NCBI RefSeq assembly: GCF_034096925.1
Contig: NZ_JAWZSQ010000006.1
Coordinates: forward strand, 182,101 to 246,100
Source: Patulibacter defluvii
GTDB taxonomy: Bacteria > Actinomycetota > Thermoleophilia > Solirubrobacterales > Solirubrobacteraceae
Length of the DNA stretch: 64,000 nt
Direction: 5' to 3'
Shown: positions 15,918 to 23,407 of the stretch, piece by piece
How positions within the stretch are numbered: position 1 is the stretch's first letter
Layout of the letters: each line of letters starts with the position of its first letter
Position numbers and translations under genes: made by a program
The notes under the pieces: generated by a model
Told to the model about the DNA's origin: nothing
The model's database searches: none
What the model saw: the letters and a program-made list of their open reading frames with translations, nothing else

Positions 15918-17081
15918 TCAGCCGCCGGCCCGGGCCAGCGCGGTCCGCAGCCCGGCCTCGACCTGCTCGCCGGTCCGCCGCCAGGTGAAGGGGGCGCAGT
16001 GGACGACGCCGGCCGCCCGCCGCCGCTCGCGCTCGCCGGGGTCGTCGAGCAGCCGCTCGATCGTGGTCGCGAGCGCGGCCGGGGCGAGTGCCGCCAGCGC
16101 CACCGGGCCGTCGCTGCCGTGGACGGCCAGGCTGCTGGCGCTGGCCACGTCGACGCACGGCAGCCCGCAGGCCAGCATCTCGTGCGGGATCAGCGACGGG
16201 TTGGTCAGCGACAGCACCATCCCGACCGTCGCCTGGCGGTAGAGGTCGGCCAGCTCGGCCCGGGTCCGCACGCCCAGGTGGCGGTGGGGGAGGGCGGTCG
16301 CCACCCGCCGCTCCTCGCCGAAGAGGCAGATCTCCGTCCCCGGTCGCCGGCGGTGCAGCTCCTCCAGGGCCAGGATCCCCAGCGGCACGCCGCGGCGGGC
16401 GGTGGTGGCGCGGGCGTAGAAGAGCACCTGGTCGTCGCGCCGCGGGCCGTCGCCGGGGCGGTACAGCTCGTGGTCGACGCCGATGTCGAAGCGGCTGGCC
16501 GAGGCTCCGTGCTCGCGGCCGACGACCTCCTCCAGCCACGGCGAGGCGACGATGCAGTGGAGCCCCTGGCGGTAGGTCCAGGCGGCCCATTCGCGCTCGG
16601 CCGAGGTCGGGTAGAACTCGGGCTCGTGGTCCTGGACCAGGTAGGCCCGGGCGGCGACGTCGGGCAGCCGCAGCGCCGCGGGGACGGTCTGCCAGGCGGT
16701 CGCGACCAGCACGTCGGTCCCGCGCCAGCCGTCGAGCCCGGCGTGGACCGGCCCGGCGATCGCCCCGAACGCAGCCCGGAAGCCCTCGACCAGCGCCGTC
16801 GGATCGCCGCCGCCGCCGGACCGCGCGTCGTCGTCCAGGATCCAGACCGAGCAGCGCAGCCCGCGGCCCTCGAGCGCCCGCACGACGTTGGCGATCGTGG
16901 TGTGGCCGCCGCTGACCGTGCGGAAGGAGGGGACGACGAAGGCCACCTCCAGCGGCTCGTCGCCGGTGCGGGCCGGGACCAGCGGGGCGGCGCCGTCGCG
17001 CTGGACCTCGAGCAGCCCGTCCGGGATCCGGATCGCCGTCGGGGCGGCGGGAAGGCGGAGCAGCGCGCGCAGCCGGGACAT
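15918..17081 (-). CDS. WsaF-like rhamnosyltransferase (GT4)
   Basis: 387 residues resembling WsaF, the beta-1,2-rhamnosyltransferase of the Geobacillus S-layer glycan. Family hallmarks are visible: F-R-T-V-S-G-G-H near the N-terminus and the acceptor-side VQDHEPEFYP. Also present are the donor-domain RATTARRGVPLGILALEEL and the PSLIPHEMLACGLPCVDV segment with its conserved Glu. ATG 17081 begins 35 residues before the Rossmann strand. A paralogous copy forms the C-terminal half of the fused protein at 48952-51096, but with these motifs eroded. Likely a side-chain or backbone rhamnosyl transfer at the inner membrane. Confidence 0.78.
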   Translation of the reverse strand: MSRLRALLRLPAAPTAIRIPDGLLEVQRDGAAPLVPARTGDEPLEVAFVVPSFRTVSGGHTTIANVVRALEGRGLRCSVWILDDDARSGGGGDPTALVEGFRAAFGAIAGPVHAGLDGWRGTDVLVATAWQTVPAALRLPDVAARAYLVQDHEPEFYPTSAEREWAAWTYRQGLHCIVASPWLEEVVGREHGASASRFDIGVDHELYRPGDGPRRDDQVLFYARATTARRGVPLGILALEELHRRRPGTEICLFGEERRVATALPHRHLGVRTRAELADLYRQATVGMVLSLTNPSLIPHEMLACGLPCVDVASASSLAVHGSDGPVALAALAPAALATTIERLLDDPGERERRRAAGVVHCAPFTWRRTGEQVEAGLRTALARAGG

Positions 17082-17143
17082 GCCGGGGATGATCGCCGGT
17101 AGGGTCGCGCGGCGCGCCCCCGTCCTCCGCCGCGCCCGCCGCC

Positions 17144-17938
17144 GTGTCGCCGCAGCTCGTCGTCCAGATCGTCAACTTCCGCACCCGCTCGTACCTGGAG
17201 CGGTGCCTCGACGGGCTGCTCGACGAGCTGGCCGCGAGCGGGATCGACCACCGCGTGCTGGTGCTGGAGAACGGCTCCGGCGACGACCTGGCCGACCTGG
17301 TCGCGGGCCACGGCGATCGGGTCGAGCTCGTCCTCAGCGCCGACAACCTCGGCTTCGGCGGCGGCCACGACCTGCTGGCCGCGCACGAGGACTCGCCCTT
17401 CCTCTGCTGCCTGAACCCGGACGTCGCGATCGAGCAGCGGGGGGTCCTGCGGCCGCTGCTGGCCCACTTCGACGATCCCGCCGTGGTCGCCGTCGGGCCG
17501 CTGCTGCGGACCGCCGAGGGCGCGCCGCAGGTCTGGGACCACGGCGAGCTGCGGGGGCTGCGGGCGCGGGTCGCCAACGGCGCCGGCCACGCCCACTGGC
17601 GGCCGCGCCGGCAGCCGCTCGACGTCGCCTGGGTCTCGGGCGCCTTCCTGCTGCTGCGGCGGAGCGCGTTCGCGGCCGTCGGCGGCTTCGATCCCCGGTT
17701 CTTCCTCTACAAGGAGGAGGAGGATCTGTGCCTGCAGCTGCGGCGGGCCGGCGGCCGGATCGTCTATGACCCGCGGGTGTCGGCGCGCCACGTCGGCGGG
17801 GTGGTGGCTCGCCGCGAGGAGCACCTGGAGACCTCGATCGCCCGCTACGTCGAGAAGAACCTGCCCCACCGGCGCCGCCGCTGGCTGCTGGAGCAGCTCT
17901 ACCTGCGGGTGACGCGGCGGCTGCCGAGCCGCTCCTAG
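17144..17938 (+). CDS. GT2-type glycosyltransferase
   Basis: 264-residue GT-A enzyme of family 2, rhamnosyltransferase-like. It has VVQIVNFRTRSYLERCL, the strand VLENGSGDD, the substrate loop DNLGFGGGHD and the metal-binding C-L-N-P-D-V motif in place of DxD. The acceptor motif GAFLLLRRSAFAAVGGFDPRFFLYKEEEDLC carries the catalytic-base E-D. Start GTG 17144. Its TAG stop shares a CTAG with the stop of the convergent GT2 gene. Divergent from the WsaF-like gene. Confidence 0.88.
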   Translation: MSPQLVVQIVNFRTRSYLERCLDGLLDELAASGIDHRVLVLENGSGDDLADLVAGHGDRVELVLSADNLGFGGGHDLLAAHEDSPFLCCLNPDVAIEQRGVLRPLLAHFDDPAVVAVGPLLRTAEGAPQVWDHGELRGLRARVANGAGHAHWRPRRQPLDVAWVSGAFLLLRRSAFAAVGGFDPRFFLYKEEEDLCLQLRRAGGRIVYDPRVSARHVGGVVARREEHLETSIARYVEKNLPHRRRRWLLEQLYLRVTRRLPSRS

Positions 17939-18855
17939 TCGCCGCGCCGCTCGAGCGAGAGCGCCCGCCGGACCGGTGCCGGCAGCCGCTCGGCCCGGGA
18001 GCCGAGGGCGGCGAAGACCCGCCGGCTGCCGTGGTGCAGCAGCGCCCGCCCGGTCCACCAGGCGCGGCGGCCGCGCGGCCAGCCGTGGGCGCGCATCCAG
18101 GCCCGGTCGGCGCGGGTCAGCCGCAGCGCCCCGCCGAGCGCCGCCTTCGGCCGGAACGGCTCGCGGTGACCGGTCGCCGCCCGCAGGCCGCGGTACTCGT
18201 CGAAGGTCCGGCGGGCGAAGTCGACCGGCCCGTAGTCGTGGGCGTGGACCACCGCCGCCGCCGGCACGTAGGCCGCTCGCCACGCGCTCGGCCCGAGGTC
18301 GCGCGCGAACGCCTGGTCCTCGGCGTAGGCGAGGTCGCGGAAGCGCAGCTGCTCCCAGCAGGCGCGGCGGTAGGCGGCGTTGACGTTGGAGAGGAAGCGC
18401 GGCTGGTCGTCGACCGTCGTCGTCCCGTCGGGGGAGAAGGCGGCGAAGAACGTCTCCAGCTCGCGGGCGACCATCGGCGAGCTGTCCGGCCGCGGCAGCT
18501 GCGGGCCGAAGAGCGCCCCGATCCGCGGGTCGGCGGCGAAGGCGTCGACGATCGCCGCCAGCCAGCCGTCGACCGGGACCGCGTCCTGGGTCAGGAAGCA
18601 GAGCAGCTCGCCGCCGGTGCGCTCGGCCGCCCAGTTGCGGGTCGGCCCGTGGCGGAAGCTCGCCGGCGGGATCTCCAGCACCGTCGCCCCGGCGGCGCGG
18701 GCCAGCGCGACCGAGCCGTCGCGCGAGCCGGAGTCGACGATCAGCAGCTCGTGGGCCGGCTGGCGGGCGAGCGCGGCCAGCAGCGCGGGCAGGTGGCGGG
18801 CCCCGTCCTTCACGGGCACGATCACCGAGACGGTCGCGGAGGGCGGGGCGGGCAT
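17935..18855 (-). CDS. GT2-type glycosyltransferase, rhamnosyltransferase-like
   Basis: 306-residue GT-A protein. It shows VSVIVPVKDGARHLPALL, IVDSGSRDGS, the GPTRNWAAE loop and the LTQDAVPVDGWL segment with the metal-binding Asp. F-G-P-Q-L-P-R and YAEDQAFARDL (catalytic E-D) follow, then a basic helical tail ending ALSLERRGD. The N-terminal half of the fused protein at 48952-51096 is a clear paralogue with the same TQDA-PV-GWL, FGP-LPRP and SPM-AREL blocks. Single gene with a TAGCCT 11 bases before ATG 18855. Confidence 0.87.
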   Translation of the reverse strand: MPAPPSATVSVIVPVKDGARHLPALLAALARQPAHELLIVDSGSRDGSVALARAAGATVLEIPPASFRHGPTRNWAAERTGGELLCFLTQDAVPVDGWLAAIVDAFAADPRIGALFGPQLPRPDSSPMVARELETFFAAFSPDGTTTVDDQPRFLSNVNAAYRRACWEQLRFRDLAYAEDQAFARDLGPSAWRAAYVPAAAVVHAHDYGPVDFARRTFDEYRGLRAATGHREPFRPKAALGGALRLTRADRAWMRAHGWPRGRRAWWTGRALLHHGSRRVFAALGSRAERLPAPVRRALSLERRGD

Positions 18856-18866
18856 CGGGCAGCACG

Positions 18867-18872
18867 AGGCTA
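18867..18872 (-). promoter_or_regulatory. -10 hexamer TAGCCT, leaderless-type promoter
   Basis: Minus-strand TAGCCT 11 bases before ATG 18855, at the long end of the spacing range. Confidence 0.5.
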
Positions 18873-18895
18873 CGGGAGCGGCCGCCCGGGCGGTC

Positions 18896-18901
18896 TACCC
18901 T
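18896..18901 (+). promoter_or_regulatory. -10 hexamer TACCCT, leaderless promoter
   Basis: TACCCT is exactly 6 bases before GTG 18908 and fixes that start. Confidence 0.6.
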
Positions 18902-18907
18902 GGGACC

Positions 18908-19396
18908 GTGCCCGCGTCCGCCGCCGACCGCGCGCCGGCCCCGCTGCCGGTCGCCGACCTGCCCGCCTTCCTGCTCGGGCGCTGGCGGCTGGAGCGGACG
19001 ATCGAGGACCGGCGGCGGGATGAGCGGGGCGAGGTCTCCGGGACGGCGGAGTTCGTCCGCGACGGCGACGCGATCGCCTGGCGCGAACGGGCGACGGTGC
19101 GGCTGGGCGGCTACGCCGGCGACGCCACCCGCACGCTGGCGATCGTCCCCGACGGCGACGCCTGGCTGGTCCGCTTCGACGACGGCCGGCCGTTCCACCC
19201 GCTCGACCTGCGGTCCGGAGCCTGCGTGGTCGACCACCCCTGCCGGGCCGATCGCTACGGCGGCCGGCTGTGGGTGCCCGACGGCGACGCGCTGGCCGTC
19301 GACTGGCGGGTGACGGGGCCGGAGAAGGACCAGCGGATCCGCTCGCGCTACCGCCGCCAGCCGCCGGTGGCGCCGACGGACCCCGCCGCTCGCTAG
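18908..19396 (+). CDS. DUF6314-like lipocalin-type protein
   Basis: 162-residue predicted beta-barrel protein. FLLGRWRLERTIEDRR near residue 20 and VSGTAEFVRDGDAIAWRE resemble the DUF6314 family (lipocalin-like, function unknown). No signal peptide or membrane helix; presumed cytoplasmic. The basic tail IRSRYRRQP closes the barrel. GTG 18908 is chosen from the TACCCT spacing. The GT4 gene follows after 11 bases but has its own hexamer inside that gap. Confidence 0.65.
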   Translation: MPASAADRAPAPLPVADLPAFLLGRWRLERTIEDRRRDERGEVSGTAEFVRDGDAIAWRERATVRLGGYAGDATRTLAIVPDGDAWLVRFDDGRPFHPLDLRSGACVVDHPCRADRYGGRLWVPDGDALAVDWRVTGPEKDQRIRSRYRRQPPVAPTDPAAR

Positions 19397-19399
19397 CGT
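19394..19399 (+). promoter_or_regulatory. -10 hexamer TAGCGT, leaderless promoter
   Basis: TAGCGT overlaps the stop codon of the DUF6314-like gene and lies 8 bases before GTG 19408. Confidence 0.5.
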
Positions 19400-19407
19400 C
19401 GGCGACG

Positions 19408-20529
19408 GTGATCCTGCACCTGCACCACCGCTACCGGACCCTCGGGGGCGAGGAGCGGGCGATCGCGTCCCTCCGCGACCTGACCGAGGAGCGGCTGGTC
19501 GAGCCGACGACCCTGCTGGAGCGCGACTCGGCCGAGCTCTCCGGCGCCCGGGCGGCGGCGGGCCTGCTGCGCGGCGGGCTCGATCCGGAGCAGGTCGCCG
19601 ACGAGGTCCGGCGGGTCGGCGCCCGGATCGTCCACGCCCACAACCTGCACCCGACCTTCGGCGTCCGCGCGCTGCGGGCCGCGCGGGCGGCGGGGGCGGC
19701 GGTCGTCCTCCAGCTGCACAACTACCGGCTGGTCTGCGCGGTCGGGACCTGCGTCCGCGACGGCCACGACTGCACGCTCTGCCACGGCCGCGACGTGCGG
19801 CCCGGCCTCCGCCACCGCTGCCGCGGCGGCCTGGCGGAGGGCGCCGCCTACGCCGCCGGGATCGCCCGCCAGCAGCCGGGCCTGCTGGCCGCGGCCGACG
19901 TCGTGGTGGTGCCCAGCCGGGCGGCGCTGGAGCGGCTGCGCGCGCTCGGGATCGAGCTGCCGCCGGAGCGCGTCCACGTGCTGCCGCACCCGGTCGTGCC
20001 CGGCCCGCCGATCGCGCCCGACCCGGACGGCCCGGCGGTCGTCGCGGGCCGGCTGGCGGCCGAGAAGGGCACGGCAGTCGCCATCGAGGCCGCCCGGATC
20101 AACGGCCGGTCGCTGGTGATCGCCAACGACGGGCCCGACGAACCGGCGCTGCGGGCCGCCGCGGCCGACCTGCCGCAGGTGCGCTTCGCGGGCCGCCTCG
20201 ACCGCGCGGGACTGGAGCGGCTGCGGGCCACCGCCGCGCTCGAGCTGGTGCCGTCGCTGGCCCACGAGACCTTCGGCCTGGCCGCGGCCGAGGCGATGCT
20301 GCGCGGCCTGCCGGTGGTGGCCAGCGACGTCGGGGCGCTGCGCGAGCTGGTGCCCGACGACGCCCGCGTCCCGCCTGGCGACCCGGTCGCGCTCGCGGCG
20401 GCCTGGGAGCGGCTGGCCGGCGACGCCGCCGCCGGCGCCCGCCAGCGCGACGCCGCCGCGCGGCTGACCGATCCGGCGGCGATCGCCGACCGCCTGGCCG
20501 CGGTCTACGCCGCCGCCCTCGGCGGCTGA
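19408..20529 (+). CDS. GT4-type glycosyltransferase with a Cys-rich insertion
   Basis: 373-residue GT-B enzyme. The N-terminus has HLHHRYRTLGGEERAIASL and IVHAHNLHPTFGVRAL. Then comes VVLQLHNYRLVCAVGTCVRDGHDC with a C-x-x-C-H-G-R-D continuation and one further Cys. This four-cysteine cluster (about residues 112-141) is a known subgroup feature and may bind zinc. The donor domain shows VVAGRLAAEKGTAVAIEAA and AHETFGLAAAEAMLRGLPVVAS with both glutamates. Start GTG 19408. Specificity unknown. Confidence 0.87.
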   Translation: MILHLHHRYRTLGGEERAIASLRDLTEERLVEPTTLLERDSAELSGARAAAGLLRGGLDPEQVADEVRRVGARIVHAHNLHPTFGVRALRAARAAGAAVVLQLHNYRLVCAVGTCVRDGHDCTLCHGRDVRPGLRHRCRGGLAEGAAYAAGIARQQPGLLAAADVVVVPSRAALERLRALGIELPPERVHVLPHPVVPGPPIAPDPDGPAVVAGRLAAEKGTAVAIEAARINGRSLVIANDGPDEPALRAAAADLPQVRFAGRLDRAGLERLRATAALELVPSLAHETFGLAAAEAMLRGLPVVASDVGALRELVPDDARVPPGDPVALAAAWERLAGDAAAGARQRDAAARLTDPAAIADRLAAVYAAALGG

Positions 20530-20568
20530 CCCGCGCGTCCGCGCCCGCCCCGCCCCCCGGAGGGAACT

Positions 20569-20637
20569 GGCGTCATCTCGCGCCGCATCGCGGGGCCGAT
20601 CCCCACCGGTTCGCCCGCGCAGGGACGAAATGACGCT
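20569..20637. repeat. Imperfect 12-base inverted repeat in an intergenic region
   Basis: GGCGTCATCTCG (20569-20580) and CGAAATGACGCT (20626-20637) pair at 10 of 12 positions around 45 GC-rich bases that hold a small GGGG/CCCC stem. It could be a terminator after the GT4 gene or a protein site; there is no T-run. Confidence 0.35.
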
Positions 20638-20647
20638 ACCTCGCTTG

Positions 20648-20676
20648 TTGACCGTCGGTCGGCAGGCCGCTACGCT
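20648..20676 (+). promoter_or_regulatory. Two-box promoter TTGACC-17-TACGCT
   Basis: TTGACC (20648-20653) and TACGCT (20671-20676) are 17 bases apart, close to a sigma-70 type consensus. ATG 20731 is 54 bases downstream. The leader has no clear Shine-Dalgarno. Confidence 0.55.
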
Positions 20677-20730
20677 TTGCTGACCACCGGTCGATAGGAC
20701 GACCGACCCGCTCGAACCCAGCCCGCAACC

Positions 20731-21204
20731 ATGACCGCCCTGCTCGCCACCCACACCGCCGAACCGACGCCCTCGGTCGCGCCCGCTCGCCGGGCCTTGC
20801 GCTCGCTGGCGGCGCTGGCGCTGGCGATCGCCGCCGGCCTGGCCTTCGCGGTCCCGCCGCTGTTCCTCTGGCTGCTCGAGGCGGTCGGTGAGTACGACGA
20901 CGGCGGTACCCCGGCGGGCACCTGGGTCGGCGCCGTGCTGCTCGGCACGGCGGTCGGGGCGAGACTGGCGTTGATGGCGCTGGGCGTGGCCACGGGTCGC
21001 TGGCGCCGCGACCGGCGCGCGGTGGCCGCGGCGGTCGCGCTCGCCGCCGGCGCGGGGGCGACGCTGGTCGGGGCGCTGCTGCTGCAGGACGCCCTCGCGC
21101 GGCCCGGCGGATCGATCGCGGCCACGGTGGTCGCGCTGGCGCTGGCGGTCTCCGCGATCGCCGTGCTGCTGGCCGTGCTGGCGCGCGCGACCCGGCGGCG
21201 GTGA
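20731..21204 (+). CDS. Four-helix integral membrane protein, unknown
   Basis: 157 residues with four predicted membrane helices (about 25-48, 65-86, 95-118, 126-150). A short cytoplasmic N-terminus, a GRWRRDRR loop and an R-R-R end fit the positive-inside rule. No conserved motif is recognised. It lies just upstream of galE but that gene has its own leaderless promoter, so a functional link is uncertain. Confidence 0.65.
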   Translation: MTALLATHTAEPTPSVAPARRALRSLAALALAIAAGLAFAVPPLFLWLLEAVGEYDDGGTPAGTWVGAVLLGTAVGARLALMALGVATGRWRRDRRAVAAAVALAAGAGATLVGALLLQDALARPGGSIAATVVALALAVSAIAVLLAVLARATRRR

Positions 21205-21231
21205 GCGGGGCGCGGCGGCGCGCCCCCTCCA

Positions 21232-21237
21232 TAGACT
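21232..21237 (+). promoter_or_regulatory. -10 hexamer TAGACT, leaderless promoter
   Basis: TAGACT lies 7 bases before ATG 21245. Confidence 0.55.
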
Positions 21238-21244
21238 GCCGCGC

Positions 21245-22279
21245 ATGCCCTGGCTGCTGACCGGGGGCGCCGGCTACATCGGCGCCCACATCGTGCAGGC
21301 GTTCCTGGCCGCCGGCCGCGAGGTCGTCGTGCTCGACGACCTCTCGTCCGGCTTCCGCGAGTTCGTGCCCGAGGGCGTGGTCCTGCACGAGGGACGGGTC
21401 GAGGACCGCGAGGCGGTGGCGGCCGCGCTCGACGCCCAGCCGCTCGACGGCGTGATCCACCTGGCGGGCCTGAAGTACGCGGGCGAGTCGGTCAACGTGC
21501 CGCTCGACTTCTACCGCGCGAACGTCGAGGGCACCCGCGTGCTGCTGGCCGAGATGGCCGAGCGCGAGATCGACCGGCTCGTCTTCTCCTCCTCGTCGGC
21601 GACCTACGGGACGATGGAGGGCGAGATCGTCACCGAGGACGATCGCCAGCGCCCGGAGAGCCCCTACGGCGAGTCGAAGCTGATCGGCGAGTGGCTGATC
21701 CGCGACCAGGCCCGCGCGCGGCCGTCGCTGCGCCACACCTCGCTGCGCTACTTCAACGTCGTCGGGGCGGGGACGCCGGCGGGCGGCCAGACGGCGATCG
21801 TCGACCACAGCCCCTACAACCTGTTCCCGCTCGTCTTCCGGGCGCTGACCGCGGATCCGCCCGTCCAGCCGAAGGTCTTCGGCGACGACTACCCGACGCC
21901 CGACGGCTCCTGCATCCGCGACTACGTCGACGTGGTCGACCTGGCCGAGGCCCACCTGCGGGCCGCCGTCCTGCTGGAGGAGGAGCGCGAGCTGGCCCCG
22001 GCCTACAACGTCGGCCGCGGCGAGGGCGTGTCGGTGCGCCAGATCATCGAGGCGATCCTCGACCAGGTCGGCCGGACCGCGCTCGGCTACGAGGTCGCCC
22101 CCCGTCGGCCCGGCGACCCGGCGAAGATCGTCGGCTCGGCCGAGCGGATCGAGCGCGACTTCGGCTGGAAGCCCGGCCGCGGCCTGGAGCAGATGGTCGA
22201 GGGCGCCTGGGCGGCCTGGAACGCCCCCGGCACCGCCGACCGCGAGGCCGCGCAGGACGCCCGCCGGGCGCTGGCCTGA
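21245..22279 (+). CDS. galE: UDP-glucose 4-epimerase
   Basis: 344-residue extended SDR that interconverts UDP-glucose and UDP-galactose, supplying galactosyl units. The NAD-binding GGAGYIGAH is at residues 7-15. The catalytic Ser/Thr region SSSSATYG and the Y-G-E-S-K (YxxxK) motif follow. Family-specific LRYFNVVGAG and PTPDGSCIRDYVDVVDLAEAHL are also present, and length matches GalE. Convergent with the Fic gene, with a 7-base gap. Epimerisation of UDP-GlcNAc as well cannot be excluded. Confidence 0.93.
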   Translation: MPWLLTGGAGYIGAHIVQAFLAAGREVVVLDDLSSGFREFVPEGVVLHEGRVEDREAVAAALDAQPLDGVIHLAGLKYAGESVNVPLDFYRANVEGTRVLLAEMAEREIDRLVFSSSSATYGTMEGEIVTEDDRQRPESPYGESKLIGEWLIRDQARARPSLRHTSLRYFNVVGAGTPAGGQTAIVDHSPYNLFPLVFRALTADPPVQPKVFGDDYPTPDGSCIRDYVDVVDLAEAHLRAAVLLEEERELAPAYNVGRGEGVSVRQIIEAILDQVGRTALGYEVAPRRPGDPAKIVGSAERIERDFGWKPGRGLEQMVEGAWAAWNAPGTADREAAQDARRALA

Positions 22280-22286
22280 GCGGCGC

Positions 22287-23360
22287 TCAGCCGTCGTCGA
22301 TCGCCGACCGCAGCTGCGCCGACGCTCGGTAGTGGGCGCCGCGGCCGCTGCCGTGCGGATCGAGCAGTCCGGCGTCGGCCAGCCGCCGCAGGTCGCCGCT
22401 GGCCGTCGCCGTCGAGACGTCCGCCTCGGCCGCGTAGCCGCGGCGGTCGACCGGCCCGAAGGCGCTCTGCTCGAGGGCGATCACCAGCCGGTCGGGCCAG
22501 GCGCGGCGACGGGCCAGCCGCTCGAGGATCTGCCAGCGGCGGCTGGCCTCGTCGATCAGGCGCAGGCGCCGGTGGGCCTCCTCCAGGTGCGCCTCGACGC
22601 AGAAGGCCACCCACGGCGTGGCGTCGCGCTGCGGCTGGTAGCGGCCGCCCTGGGCCGCCCGCAGGGCCGCGTAGTAGTCGCCGGTGTGACGGCCCAGGTA
22701 CTCCTCGATCGACCCGACCTCCGGGGCGAGCAGGCCGTCGCGGGCGAGCGCCAGCGACTGCACGATCCGCGACACCCGGCCGTTGCCGTCGGCGAAGGGG
22801 TGGACCGAGACGACGTGCAGGTGCGCCATCGCGGCGCGGACGACGGTCGGGGCGTCGAGGTCGCCCTCCTCCAGCCAGGCGACGACCTCGTCCATCAGCG
22901 CCGGGACCTCGTCGGCCGGGGGCGCCTGGTAGGCCAGCCCGCCCTCGGGTGCGGTGACCGCGATCGGCCCCTGGCGCCAGCGCCCGGGACGGTGCTCGCG
23001 CTGGAACGCGCAGCAGTCGAAGTGGAGGTCGAGGATCGCCCGCGTCGACCAGGCGAAGCCGGGATCCTCGGCCATCGCCGCCACGTGGTCGATCGCCCGC
23101 GCGTAGTGGGCGACGGCCTGCTGGTCGCGGTCGCGCTCGTCGGCGTGCCCGGCGGCGACGCTCCGCAGCTGCTCGACCGGCACCGAGAAGCCCTCGATCG
23201 AGACCGAGCTGTGGGCGGCGTCGGCCCGCATCGTCCGCCGCAGCTCGCCGCTCCACGGCGAGGCCTGGCCGACCTGCCTGCCGAGCAGGCGACGGGCCTC
23301 GTCCAGCTCGGCGATCCGCGCGGTCAGCCGCGCGTCGAGCGCTGGCAGCCGAAACAACAT
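22287..23360 (-). CDS. Fic-domain protein with N-terminal inhibitory motif and C-terminal winged helix
   Basis: 357-residue Fic protein, a class of enzymes that transfer AMP (or related groups) to protein Ser, Thr or Tyr. The complete core motif HPFADGNGRVSR occupies about 187-198. The self-inhibition motif S-x-x-x-E-G lies at 52-57 with Glu56, placing it in the class II (N-terminal helix) group. The last ~90 residues form a winged helix (AAEADVSTATASGDLRRLADAGLL), so it may regulate its own gene. ATG 23360 lies 6 bases after a TATGAT -10 that overlaps a 10-base inverted repeat. Target unknown; unrelated in role to the adjacent sugar genes. Confidence 0.9.
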   Translation of the reverse strand: MLFRLPALDARLTARIAELDEARRLLGRQVGQASPWSGELRRTMRADAAHSSVSIEGFSVPVEQLRSVAAGHADERDRDQQAVAHYARAIDHVAAMAEDPGFAWSTRAILDLHFDCCAFQREHRPGRWRQGPIAVTAPEGGLAYQAPPADEVPALMDEVVAWLEEGDLDAPTVVRAAMAHLHVVSVHPFADGNGRVSRIVQSLALARDGLLAPEVGSIEEYLGRHTGDYYAALRAAQGGRYQPQRDATPWVAFCVEAHLEEAHRRLRLIDEASRRWQILERLARRRAWPDRLVIALEQSAFGPVDRRGYAAEADVSTATASGDLRRLADAGLLDPHGSGRGAHYRASAQLRSAIDDG

Positions 23361-23361
23361 C

Positions 23362-23393
23362 GAACGATCATACGATAAAACGCATGATCGTTC
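23362..23393. promoter_or_regulatory. 10-base inverted repeat over the Fic promoter
   Basis: GAACGATCAT (23362-23371) and ATGATCGTTC (23384-23393) are perfect inverted copies 12 bases apart. A -10 on the minus strand (TATGAT, forward 23367-23372) is inside the left arm and 6 bases before ATG 23360. A smaller dyad TTCAA-ACG-TTGAA overlaps the right arm. Autoregulation by the Fic winged helix is a reasonable inference. Confidence 0.6.
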
Positions 23394-23407
23394 AAACGTT
23401 GAATCGC

